DNA of 41,588 bases from an uncultured Bacilli bacterium (lineage in GTDB: Bacteria; Bacillota_I; Bacilli_A; RF39; UBA660): positions 1 through 41,588 of the forward strand of contig CALVJQ010000012.1 in NCBI GenBank assembly GCA_944332265.1. Direction: 5' to 3'. The position numbers and the translations under genes were made by a program. Numbering within the stretch: position 1 is the stretch's first letter; every line of letters begins with the position of its first letter. This document shows positions 24,893 through 32,697 of the stretch, piece by piece. The notes under the pieces are model-generated. The model saw only the letters and a list, made by a program, of their open reading frames with translations, made no database searches and was not told the DNA's origin.

Positions 24893-25193
24893 TTCTTACA
24901 CACCAACCTCTCCAATAATATTTTTTTCTACCTGTATAAAATTTATATACATTTCCTATTAAAGTCATTACATTATGATAATTTGGCACAGGTGCTACTA
25001 AAAAAGCGGCTATAATAGCTGGAGAAGCTAATCCTAACATAACAGTAACGTTATTCGATTTTATTATCATTAATAAAATAACTGATATTCCAACTCCTAT
25101 TATAAAAACCATCAAATCAAACATGTTGAAGAAGCCCAAAATCAATTGGGACTTCTTCGAGTTTGCTGGTATCAAATAATTATTATTATCCAT
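24873..25193 (-). CDS. PrgI/TrsC-family T4SS membrane protein
   Basis: A 106-aa protein: short cytosolic N-terminus (Y-L-I-P-A-N-S-K-K), two TM segments (about 28-46 and 50-66), a N-x-x-x-x-x-x-L-I-G and a basic aromatic C-terminus (K-K-Y-Y-W-R-G). This layout is that of PrgI, the small inner-membrane partner of VirB4 in Gram-positive conjugation systems. Gene order prgI-trsD-virB4 is conserved. SD is GAGAGGATAG before ATG 25193. Confidence 0.88.
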   Translation of the reverse strand: MDNNNYLIPANSKKSQLILGFFNMFDLMVFIIGVGISVILLMIIKSNNVTVMLGLASPAIIAAFLVAPVPNYHNVMTLIGNVYKFYTGRKKYYWRGWCVRNGERNK

Positions 25194-25210
25194 GTATCAC
25201 ACTATCCTCT

Positions 25211-28123
25211 CTATTTTTTCCCAGATCTTGCTTCTTCAGTTTGACGCTTCATACTAACTTTATCTGCATAATCATTATTTCTAACATATGTAGCAGAAGT
25301 CTTACCTCTATCAGCAGCTCTTGATACAGCAGTGTCACTTGAAGCTTTCTTAAATTCTTTATTAGTTATCTTATCAGCAATAACTTTAAAAAACTCTTCT
25401 TTTTTATATGATGGATAACTACCTGGAGTTAAACTAACCTCACGACCAGTAATATCATCAACTCCATAAGGTACGTATGACTTACCATCATCAGACAATT
25501 TATAAACGATATTTTTATAGGCATGTCCATCAATTGTTGTACGATTAACAAACTCAAGTTTAATACCACTTTGAGCTTTAAATACATCATCAGGTGTAAA
25601 TTTACCTTGTGATGCTGCTTGACCAAATGACTGACGCATCATATCATCAATAGACATTTTAACTGGTCGACTGTAATCATCACTACCATCTTTATTCTTT
25701 TCATAACCGACAGTAACTTGTACAGAACCATTTTGTCCAATATAAGAAGCATGTTCTGACAAAAATGTTGCAATATCCCTATATGTATTAGAAGTGACAT
25801 CCATTGCTTTTTCATGTACAAATGCATCAGCAGCAGCTTCCATTGCATTACGCAATCCTTCAAGCTCTTGATCGCGTTTTTGTCTAGCAGTAAATTGATC
25901 CATTTTAATATCACCAATCATATTGAATTCTCCACTATCACTAATTGTTGCAGCGGAAATATTATGTGATGCTAAAGTAGATTCAAGAGTAGATTTTGCT
26001 GCATCTAATTCTCTTTTAGCATTATCATAATCTGGATTACCTGCAATTTTACCCTCTGCTACTACTTTTTTAAAAGCCTCTCTCTTAGCATTTAAATCAG
26101 ATAACTGAGTATTAAAACTAGCATCAGCATCTAGTAAAGCTTTTCTTCTTCTATATTCAGCATTAGCTGATTGTTCATCATACCCATCAATGTATTCTTG
26201 AATAGGTGCACTTTTTAAATTGTTATATGCATCATATAACTGACGTGCAGTTTCATTTTTCTTATATGCTTCGTCACGTAATTTGCCTTTTAAAGAATCT
26301 AAATCACTACCAAATTTCATTAAAGCTTCTTCTTTTGCTGTGCTTACTGTACCTATAGACCATGCAGTAATTTTCTCACCTTGTTTATTAACAAATGAAC
26401 CAACAGCTGTCTTATTAATAACTTGATCACGTGCTTGTCTAAGAGCTTTTCTAGCTTCCTCTAATTTATCTCTATTATCACTAGTAGGCGCAAAATTATA
26501 ATCAGCAAGTGCTTGATCATATGCAGTTTTAGCAGCCGCATAATTTTTTTGTGCATTTGCCAAATCTTCTTTACGTTGATTACGTGCATCACGAGCATCA
26601 GTTGCTCCTTGAGCAGCACGTTCTCCAACATTTTTCATATCGCTCCAAGTTTGAGCTTCTTTATGATTAGGACCCAAGAAATTTTCACGTACAGCTCTTC
26701 CCACTCCAGAGCCCATACCTCCAAGTGCTGAAGTAACTTGTTTACCAATTCCTTTACCTTTATTACTATTCCAATTTCTAACAGCCGAAGTGACTCCACC
26801 ATAAGCAATACTTCCAGCAGAGAAAGCCCCACCTTCAGCTAATTTCTTACCAATACCTAAATGCATATCTCCTTTAGGCAAACCCAATGTTTGTGTTATC
26901 ATTTCTGGAGCATGACGACAAAAAGCTATTAAACCTAATATTAAAAATGCATAGGCAAATAATAATTCTGCCGTAGATAAATCAGCATTACCCCATAATG
27001 CATCAGCAGTAGAAAACATATCAGATAAGTGACATATTATATAAACAACCACATAAACAACTGAAATTCTAACAAATACTTCTAAAAACGTCGAAGTAAC
27101 TGAACTTATGTACTTTTTAAAATTTTCTTGAAATTTCGGTAATACTTGCATTACGAGAGGTACCGGAGCAATTATTTGTAAATATGCTAGCTTAGCAGCT
27201 CTAATACCCATATCAATACTAAATGAAACAAAAGCATATAAAGCAAATGCCCCAGCAATAGTTGATATAATAAATAAATACTCAATAGAACCATCATCAG
27301 TATAACAACTTAAAAAAGCAGTATATATTCCAAATGGTTGGCCACCAGAAGTTAAATTATAAGCTTGTTCCAATGTTAAATTATCATAATTGATTGCTTC
27401 AGTTCCTGCAATAATATTTCCAGCTGCTGAACCACAACCAAACAATGCGATAACACCACCAACTAACAAGCCTACCCCAGTCCATCCAGCAGCTCCCATA
27501 ATACCAATTCCAGCTGCACAAGCTGCTAAACCAACAGCGCCATCAACAAAATAGCCAGAAGCATCAACTTCAATCTCACTCGCATCCAAACCACTATCTG
27601 GTGAAGGATGGAAAAAAGCTTGCCACAAACTAGTTGCCGTTACCGATCCCCCAATTTGTTTTACATATTCATCAGGATTCTTCTCGCCATCTGAAGTTTG
27701 AACTAATTCAGTATTTTCTATTCTAAAGAATATTTTTCCTAAAACATCTTGTTCCAAAATCAAACCTTGAGCTTGATACATCAAATTAAAAATAGAAGGT
27801 GCCAAAGCCAGTCCTAAAACAGCTATAATAATATTTTTCAACATTTTAGGTCCAGCATGTTCCTTAATTGATTTATCTGGATCAGGATCAACAATTCCTC
27901 TTAAAATAGCATAAGCTAAAACAAATAACATTAAAACGCCAATAATTACATAAAGCTTATTAGCAATTTCAAAATAAGTTTCAGATGTTAATAATCGAGC
28001 TCCAGCTAAAGCTATAAATATTTTAAAAGCTGAGCCTATTAAACCAAAAATTAAAGTATCTAAAGTTAAAATAATACCTATAAACCCCTGTTTAATAGCA
28101 TCAATAATAAATAACGTACCCAT
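25211..28123 (-). CDS. VirB6/TrbL-like channel protein with 550-residue helical tail
   Basis: A 970-aa protein. Residues 1-410 hold about seven to eight TM segments, with a Gly/Ala-rich hydrophobic region (196-245) and the VirB6/TrbL-type I-R-A-A-K-L-A-Y-L-Q-I-I-A-P-V-P-L-V-M block (307-325). Residues about 440-970 are soluble and mostly helical: a coiled coil rich in A/K/E/R/Q (500-570) and more helices, ending in a basic tail. The family forms the inner-membrane pore; the tail is far longer than typical and should lie in the cytosol, where it could bind VirB4 or VirD4. SD AGGAGGCGG overlaps the stop codon of the upstream gene. Confidence 0.88.
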   Translation of the reverse strand: MGTLFIIDAIKQGFIGIILTLDTLIFGLIGSAFKIFIALAGARLLTSETYFEIANKLYVIIGVLMLFVLAYAILRGIVDPDPDKSIKEHAGPKMLKNIIIAVLGLALAPSIFNLMYQAQGLILEQDVLGKIFFRIENTELVQTSDGEKNPDEYVKQIGGSVTATSLWQAFFHPSPDSGLDASEIEVDASGYFVDGAVGLAACAAGIGIMGAAGWTGVGLLVGGVIALFGCGSAAGNIIAGTEAINYDNLTLEQAYNLTSGGQPFGIYTAFLSCYTDDGSIEYLFIISTIAGAFALYAFVSFSIDMGIRAAKLAYLQIIAPVPLVMQVLPKFQENFKKYISSVTSTFLEVFVRISVVYVVVYIICHLSDMFSTADALWGNADLSTAELLFAYAFLILGLIAFCRHAPEMITQTLGLPKGDMHLGIGKKLAEGGAFSAGSIAYGGVTSAVRNWNSNKGKGIGKQVTSALGGMGSGVGRAVRENFLGPNHKEAQTWSDMKNVGERAAQGATDARDARNQRKEDLANAQKNYAAAKTAYDQALADYNFAPTSDNRDKLEEARKALRQARDQVINKTAVGSFVNKQGEKITAWSIGTVSTAKEEALMKFGSDLDSLKGKLRDEAYKKNETARQLYDAYNNLKSAPIQEYIDGYDEQSANAEYRRRKALLDADASFNTQLSDLNAKREAFKKVVAEGKIAGNPDYDNAKRELDAAKSTLESTLASHNISAATISDSGEFNMIGDIKMDQFTARQKRDQELEGLRNAMEAAADAFVHEKAMDVTSNTYRDIATFLSEHASYIGQNGSVQVTVGYEKNKDGSDDYSRPVKMSIDDMMRQSFGQAASQGKFTPDDVFKAQSGIKLEFVNRTTIDGHAYKNIVYKLSDDGKSYVPYGVDDITGREVSLTPGSYPSYKKEEFFKVIADKITNKEFKKASSDTAVSRAADRGKTSATYVRNNDYADKVSMKRQTEEARSGKK

Positions 28124-28135
28124 AAAAGCCGCCTC

Positions 28136-28531
28136 CTATTTTATTCCACAAGTTCCATACCATCCAAGTAATGGGAAAATAAAATTAATCAAAGTAGGCA
28201 AGAAAAATAATAAAACAGCTAAAATAAGTCTCTTTCCCGTATTTTTCATTGCTTTCATTAAAGCGTCTTTATCTTGGCTAGCTGTTGCTTTAACAAATTC
28301 AACTACTGACAAAACAACACACAAAAGTGGTGCTAAATACCCCATTATTGTAAATATCTGTTGTAAAAAATTAGCAACTGTCCCATCAACTTCAGGATCA
28401 CCTAAAATAGCATCACAATTATCTTCTATTGCATAAGTAGGAAGATTAGAATATGCTTCAACATAATTAATCTGAAATAAAAAAAAGCTACTAAACAATA
28501 CAAATAAACTAAGCAATATTTTCTTATGCAT
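28136..28531 (-). CDS. VirB2-like two-helix membrane protein (A)
   Basis: About 131 aa: signal peptide (about 1-26, cleavage likely after V-E-A), short Cys-containing segment, TM helix (about 58-80), a basic/polar loop with K-A-T-A-S-Q-D-K-D-A-L-M-K-A-M-K-N-T-G-K-R, second TM helix (about 100-120) and a short tail with C. This is the VirB2/TrbC pilin layout. SD GAGGTG 6 nt before ATG 28531 excludes the GTG at 28540. It has an extended -10 promoter and is 12 nt upstream of the virB6 gene. Could be a pilus subunit or a channel component. Confidence 0.78.
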   Translation of the reverse strand: MHKKILLSLFVLFSSFFLFQINYVEAYSNLPTYAIEDNCDAILGDPEVDGTVANFLQQIFTIMGYLAPLLCVVLSVVEFVKATASQDKDALMKAMKNTGKRLILAVLLFFLPTLINFIFPLLGWYGTCGIK

Positions 28532-28552
28532 AAAACACACCTCATATCATAA

Positions 28553-28561
28553 ATTATAACA
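28553..28561 (-). promoter_or_regulatory. Extended -10 promoter of VirB2-like gene A
   Basis: Minus strand TGTTATAAT (TG at 28560-28561, TATAAT at 28553-28558), lying between a terminator and the SD of the gene starting at 28531. Confidence 0.5.
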
Positions 28562-28562
28562 T

Positions 28563-28592
28563 AAAAAAAGTGATATTAAAAGCAATATCACT
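28563..28592 (-). terminator. Terminator of VirB2-like gene B
   Basis: 9-bp perfect stem AGTGATATT/AATATCACT (28569-28577 with 28584-28592), 6-nt loop, and seven T on the minus strand, 18 nt past the stop codon at 28610. Confidence 0.88.
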
Positions 28593-28609
28593 CATTCAAA
28601 CAAATTTAT

Positions 28610-28933
28610 TTAGCAAGCATCTGGGTCAGTAATACAAGTTTGACAAATTGAATAATCACCATCTGGATTAAAGCCATCAGCTAAAGAAAAGGCAAATCCA
28701 ACAAGAGTAGGAATAAAGAATATAACAATACCAGCTATAATTCTCATACCTAGTTGTTTAGCAGCTTTTTTAATTTCATCATCTTTACTACCAACAACTG
28801 CTTTACCTAAATCTATCATACCAAAAATAATAACTAACAATGGAATTACTATTTTAAATACACTTAATACTTTACCTACTAAAGCCCATATAGATTTAGT
28901 TCCTGCACAAAAGCCAACTTCTAATAAAAACAT
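28610..28933 (-). CDS. VirB2-like two-helix membrane protein (B), monocistronic
   Basis: About 107 aa, same layout as the 28136-28531 product: TM helix (about 23-45), a short polar loop (G-S-K-D-D-E-I-K-K-A-A-K-Q-L-G-M-R), second TM (about 63-82) and an extracellular Cys-rich tail (C-Q-T-C...D-A-C). Shared residues between the two include the K-A/D-loop-R and F-F-x-P-T-L in helix 2. No clear cleavable signal, unlike its partner. AAGGAGA (28941-28947) sets ATG 28933. A strong promoter and a terminator flank it, so it is transcribed alone and probably in excess. Confidence 0.78.
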   Translation of the reverse strand: MFLLEVGFCAGTKSIWALVGKVLSVFKIVIPLLVIIFGMIDLGKAVVGSKDDEIKKAAKQLGMRIIAGIVIFFIPTLVGFAFSLADGFNPDGDYSICQTCITDPDAC

Positions 28934-28960
28934 TATAACATCTCCTTCACTCATAATATA

Positions 28961-28989
28961 ATTTTATTTAAAATATCTTAAGTTGTCAA
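28961..28989 (-). promoter_or_regulatory. sigma-A promoter of VirB2-like gene B
   Basis: Minus strand perfect TTGACA (28984-28989), 17-bp spacer, TAAAAT (28961-28966), placing the start about 20 nt before ATG 28933. Confidence 0.82.
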
Positions 28990-28999
28990 GTTTTTGTTA

Positions 29000-30091
29000 C
29001 TATTCCTTAACAATTCCAAATAACCTCGCCGCATGATTTCCTTCAGAAGCAGGTTTATTTTTATCAAAGCCTAATTTGTTTAATAATTCATCTAAAACAC
29101 GATGTTTATCCTTTTTATCATCCAAAGGAGGAATATTATGAAAAACACTACACCTAGCTTCCCCTTCAAAATCTCTTACATCTGAGGAATCTAATAAACT
29201 TTTATTTAACACAACCTTCATACTTTTAATTTTATCTAATATATTACGATCTCTACGTATCATCTTATTAAGCATTAAAGTAGAAGGCTCAATTAAATAC
29301 AACATCTCAGTACAATTAGCACCCTCAGCACTATCATTAACATCTATTAAAATAACATTATAATTATTAACAGGATTATGAATAATAGAAGCTAATTCCT
29401 TACTACTAACACTTTTTAAATCAGGATCATTAAAATATAAAAAATCATTTTTATCAAGTTCTAGTCCCAAAACAGAATAATTTTCTGCCAATTGCTTTTT
29501 TAACATATATACCAACGTAGTAGCACCAGCATGATCAGTCAAATCTTTAACACCTATAATTCTAGTGCCTCCTAAACCAGACATATTTGCACTAGAATTA
29601 ATAAAAGATTGTTCATTAGCTACTTGATTAAAGCCAAAGAAACCTCGACCTTGATTATTTTGATTAACATTTCCTCCTTGATTCATCTGAGGAGATGGAT
29701 TATTACCCAAAATATGATATTGAGCTACATCTTTATAAGTATTAGGATTATCAATTAAATAAGGTATAGCATCTATATTTCTTGTAAAATTATATATTCC
29801 CATCGAAACTAATTCAGACAAATATTGAGGAGAATTAACAACGGGAGAATCATCTAACAATAATATAATTTTCGACATATCCATTCCAAAAGATAACCTT
29901 TGAATCTGTGATATATCTTGATATCCAGCAATAGCAGTTATATCTAAAATCATTTTATTGAAAAAGAAATTATCAAACTGAGCAATTAAATCATCTACTT
30001 GAAATTCTCCATCAATAGTCTTAATTAAGTCAATCTTTGTACTTAAACTAGACAACATTGCTGAATATTTATTAGATACTATAACATTCAT
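29000..30091 (-). CDS. TadZ/CpaE-like protein with degenerate P-loop
   Basis: A 363-aa protein. Residues 1-125 resemble the receiver-like N-terminal domain of TadZ/CpaE (S-K-I-I-L-L-L-D-D-S-P... L-V-S-M-G-I-Y-N-F). A linker at about 128-170 is Asn/Gln/Gly-rich. Residues 175-345 look like a MinD-like domain, but the P-loop reads G-V-K-D-L-T-D-H-A-G-A-T-T-L (180-193), without the Walker lysine before T-T. TadZ places Tad pilus machines in the cell; here ATP binding is doubtful. AAGGAGG precedes ATG, which overlaps the previous stop codon by 1 nt. Last gene before the VirB2-like pair. Confidence 0.78.
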   Translation of the reverse strand: MNVIVSNKYSAMLSSLSTKIDLIKTIDGEFQVDDLIAQFDNFFFNKMILDITAIAGYQDISQIQRLSFGMDMSKIILLLDDSPVVNSPQYLSELVSMGIYNFTRNIDAIPYLIDNPNTYKDVAQYHILGNNPSPQMNQGGNVNQNNQGRGFFGFNQVANEQSFINSSANMSGLGGTRIIGVKDLTDHAGATTLVYMLKKQLAENYSVLGLELDKNDFLYFNDPDLKSVSSKELASIIHNPVNNYNVILIDVNDSAEGANCTEMLYLIEPSTLMLNKMIRRDRNILDKIKSMKVVLNKSLLDSSDVRDFEGEARCSVFHNIPPLDDKKDKHRVLDELLNKLGFDKNKPASEGNHAARLFGIVKE

Positions 30092-30684
30092 TAATTATTA
30101 GCCTCCTTCGAAAATACATCACCATTTTGATAAAAATCATCATCTACAGGATTATATATTTCATCCGTCATACCTTCTACCTTAATTGATAAAAATTCAC
30201 TCAAAACTGGAAATTCAAACTTATAAAATAAACGCACTTTATAATAAACCGTTGAATAACGACTTATTTTACCAGTTCCATATTTAGAAAAACAATAATA
30301 ATATTTTTGACCATCTTTTGCCTCTTCAACTACAGCACCAGCTTGATTACCATCCCAAGTCATCTCAGAAACACCATACCACGTATTATCGTCTTTAGGA
30401 CAAGATCCAGTAGCAGTATAAGCATTACCACGTAGATATAAAGAAATAGTTTGTAACGCACCTACTCCTGCAGTTACATTTTCGCCACTTTTAATTAAAG
30501 ATCCAACAGATTCTCCACTACTATCATCAGTCATTCCATGATGTTTCTCAATTATATTAAGAATTTCATTTTTATATTTAAAAGATTGTGTATAACTAAT
30601 AGTAATTGCTATATAAGCTGCAAAAATTAAGATAAAGAATATAATAATTCCTAATAACCATATATTTGACACACTATTTTTCAC
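30091..30684 (-). CDS. Minor pilin-like protein 2 (G-x-C-P-x-D/W-Y-G type)
   Basis: A 197-aa protein with an N-terminal TM (about 8-32), an alpha-helical stalk and an extracellular domain with G-S-C-P-K-D, W-Y-G, Y-Y-Y-C-F-S-K, Y-Y-K-V-R-L-F-Y-K-F-E-F-P-V-L and G-M-T-D-E-I-Y-N-P. The neighbouring 30701-31234 product shares this series, so they are paralogues. The two Cys of G-x-C-P and Y-C-x-S-K probably form a disulfide. Start is GTG 30684 with SD GGGTGA (30690-30695). TadZ begins within its stop codon (TAATG). Type IV pilin-like minor subunit is the best guess. Confidence 0.72.
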   Translation of the reverse strand: MKNSVSNIWLLGIIIFFILIFAAYIAITISYTQSFKYKNEILNIIEKHHGMTDDSSGESVGSLIKSGENVTAGVGALQTISLYLRGNAYTATGSCPKDDNTWYGVSEMTWDGNQAGAVVEEAKDGQKYYYCFSKYGTGKISRYSTVYYKVRLFYKFEFPVLSEFLSIKVEGMTDEIYNPVDDDFYQNGDVFSKEANN

Positions 30685-30700
30685 TTATATCACCCACTTA

Positions 30701-31234
30701 TCAACTGCATTTACCTTGTTCAACAGAAGTAAATTCTCCTCTAGGCAAATATATAATAGACGTTTCCCCATAGATTGGAACATTAAATATTTGCTTTAAA
30801 ACAGGCCAGTTTAACTGAAAGAATACAGCTACAGAATAATAAGCAGATTCTGGATGCCCAATAGGTCCATTAGTTATAGTTTCCCCACTACTAGTGACTT
30901 TTTTCCCTACAACTTGATGTTTTGAAATACAATAATTTCTTCTACCACCATAACCACTAGGTCCATTATCATTACTAGTAGAAAAACCATACCAACAATT
31001 ACCATCGTTAGGACAATTTCCCTCAGAAGAATAACCAATTCCTGTTAAATAATCATTAATTCTTGTAACCGATTGCTGATTTAAGCCATGATAAATCTCA
31101 ATAGTAGTTAGAATTTCATCCTTTATTTTAAAACATCTAGAATAATTAGTAGAAACACTAACAAAACATGTAAATAAAGCGATAAAAGCTAATACTATTA
31201 CATAAATCCAAGTACCACCTATTGCTTCCTTCAT
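30701..31234 (-). CDS. Minor pilin-like protein 1 (G-x-C-P-x-D/W-Y-G type)
   Basis: A 177-aa paralogue of the next gene. N-terminus M-K-E-A-I-G-G-T-W, TM about 8-30, stalk with a Cys in S-R-C-F-K-I-K-D-E-I-L, then G-N-C-P-N-D, C-W-Y-G, N-Y-C-I-S-K, Y-Y-S-V-A-V-F-F-Q-L-N-W-P-V-L and G-E-T-S-I-I-Y-L-P. Starts with the same M-K-E-A-x-G peptide as the two small pilins upstream. SD TAGGTG precedes ATG 31234, 8 nt after the upstream stop. Confidence 0.74.
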   Translation of the reverse strand: MKEAIGGTWIYVIVLAFIALFTCFVSVSTNYSRCFKIKDEILTTIEIYHGLNQQSVTRINDYLTGIGYSSEGNCPNDGNCWYGFSTSNDNGPSGYGGRRNYCISKHQVVGKKVTSSGETITNGPIGHPESAYYSVAVFFQLNWPVLKQIFNVPIYGETSIIYLPRGEFTSVEQGKCS

Positions 31235-31242
31235 TATAACAC

Positions 31243-31476
31243 CTACCCTCTATATGGACATTCAAAAACTTCTTTTGAATTATTATTAGGGTTATAACAA
31301 TAAGCCATCCCATTTCTATTATATCCAACATCACAAACCGCAGTTGCACAACTTTCATCTTCTCTAAGGCCTTGCTTAATCATTGGCCATATTATCATAA
31401 AGAAAAAAGCCGATAGCAAAGCAACGGCTAAAAAAGTTATCAATGTCGTATTTAATTCTCCGATAGCTTCTTTCAT
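31243..31476 (-). CDS. Small Cys-rich Flp-like pilin 2
   Basis: A 77-aa protein: M-K-E-A-I-G-E-L-N, a TM helix (about 11-30) ending F-M-I-I-W-P-M-I-K-Q-G-L, then about 38 residues with four Cys (E-S-C-A-T-A-V-C and Y-C-Y-N-P, F-E-C-P-Y). Size, single N-terminal helix and position in a Tad operon fit a Flp-type pilin, but relatives with a Gly/Glu+5 prepilin leader differ. SD AGGTGA 6 nt before ATG 31476. Paralogous in its first 35 residues to the 31503-31796 product. Confidence 0.78.
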   Translation of the reverse strand: MKEAIGELNTTLITFLAVALLSAFFFMIIWPMIKQGLREDESCATAVCDVGYNRNGMAYCYNPNNNSKEVFECPYRG

Positions 31477-31502
31477 TTATCTATCACCTTTTTTCTTATA
31501 TT

Positions 31503-31796
31503 CTATGGAGTTGTTGAACTAGATGCATTACCATTACAAGACTTAGTAAATTCACGTCCATTATAAGTAGCAGTACATGTAAAACCTGAACATTCAACAT
31601 AACCATCAGTTCCTTCTGTAATACTTGTATCAGAAGTTACATAATTACCATTATTATCAACGTTAGCACAAGCAGTTTGAATAGCTAAGTTAGATTGAAT
31701 ATTTGGCCAAACAAACATAGTAAATAACAAACCTACAGCTGCAATTGCAACAACAGTAATAACAGTCATATTTAATTCTCCAGTAGCCTCTTTCAT
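31503..31796 (-). CDS. Small Cys-rich Flp-like pilin 1 (probable major pilin)
   Basis: A 97-aa protein: M-K-E-A-T-G-E-L-N-M-T, TM helix (about 12-32) ending F-V-W-P-N-I-Q-S-N-L, then a Ser/Thr/Asn-rich extracellular part with four Cys (T-A-C, V-E-C, F-T-C, K-S-C). It is the first gene after a near-consensus promoter (31836-31864), which is why I suggest it is the major subunit. SD AAGGATG precedes ATG 31796. No Glu at +5 after the Gly, so ordinary prepilin processing is uncertain. Confidence 0.78.
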   Translation of the reverse strand: MKEATGELNMTVITVVAIAAVGLLFTMFVWPNIQSNLAIQTACANVDNNGNYVTSDTSITEGTDGYVECSGFTCTATYNGREFTKSCNGNASSSTTP

Positions 31797-31835
31797 CTAT
31801 TAATCATCCTTTCTTATTTTCCTTACTATAATTTA

Positions 31836-31864
31836 ATTATAAATCATCAAAATCCTATTTTCAA
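31836..31864 (-). promoter_or_regulatory. sigma-A promoter of the pilin genes
   Basis: Minus strand TTGAAA (31859-31864), 17-bp spacer, TATAAT (31836-31841), about 40 nt before ATG 31796 in the 110-bp gap after tadC. It would boost pilin transcription independently of the upstream tad genes. Confidence 0.8.
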
Positions 31865-31906
31865 GAAAAACATGTAAAATCAAAAGTATAATGTAAATTA
31901 ATCCTT

Positions 31907-32695
31907 TTAAGAACTAATCATACCTATAATTTGAATTACTAGTAAAATCATAACACCAACACCAGTACAAACAAGCATACTCATTGTTTTACTCTCCATC
32001 TTATCAAGACGTTCTTTATATCTTGTTTCTCTAGCTTTTTGTTGCAAATTAGAAATCGTTTTTGAGAAAGTAATAAGTTGTTCTTGTTTTCTTTCTTGAC
32101 GCCCTAAACTTAAACGATATAAAAGTCTCATCATACGCATAGAATCACGTACCGGATACATCTGAGCAAATTCCATATATGGCGTAACGGTAGAATCACC
32201 AGCATTAATTTTATTAATCATTTCTATTAAACCATCTCTAAATATTTCAGGAGCATCAGCAATTGATTTACCTAAAGCAACAGGAACAGTATAATGTTGA
32301 ATTAAAATTTCTAAACCTTTTAAATAATAAGGTAACATCGAGTCTATTAATACTAAATGACGTTTATAATATTTTTTTAAATTAGAATAATCAACTTTAA
32401 AAGCTAAATAACCTCCAACAGCTGATAACAATATCTTAACTGCTGATAAATCAGATAACATTACAAATATTAATAAAACCATAACTACTAAGCCATTTTT
32501 AATACGTTTTTGATATAAAACATCTGCATCAAGACCATCACCATATTTAGCTCTAACAAGAAAATCATAATCTTCTTCTTTCAACTTCATAAAAATATCT
32601 TGATTATCTTGAATAAACTTATTAGGTTTTATATATCCATTAACAGTTAATACTACAAAGGAAATAATTCCAATCGTTAATATTTCAAAATACAT
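31907..32695 (-). CDS. TadC-like pilus assembly membrane protein
   Basis: A 262-aa T2SSF-type platform protein. TM segments near both ends (about 5-17, 70-105, 240-260) and a central cytosolic helical region with Y-L-K-G-L-E-I-L-I-Q and R-L-L-Y-R-L-S-L-G-R-Q-E-R-K-Q-E-Q-L-I-T-F-S. TadB and TadC together form the inner-membrane platform turned by CpaF/TadA. It follows tadB by 2 nt and precedes the pilin genes, as expected of a Tad operon. Confidence 0.85.
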   Translation of the reverse strand: MYFEILTIGIISFVVLTVNGYIKPNKFIQDNQDIFMKLKEEDYDFLVRAKYGDGLDADVLYQKRIKNGLVVMVLLIFVMLSDLSAVKILLSAVGGYLAFKVDYSNLKKYYKRHLVLIDSMLPYYLKGLEILIQHYTVPVALGKSIADAPEIFRDGLIEMINKINAGDSTVTPYMEFAQMYPVRDSMRMMRLLYRLSLGRQERKQEQLITFSKTISNLQQKARETRYKERLDKMESKTMSMLVCTGVGVMILLVIQIIGMISS

Positions 32696-32697
32696 AA

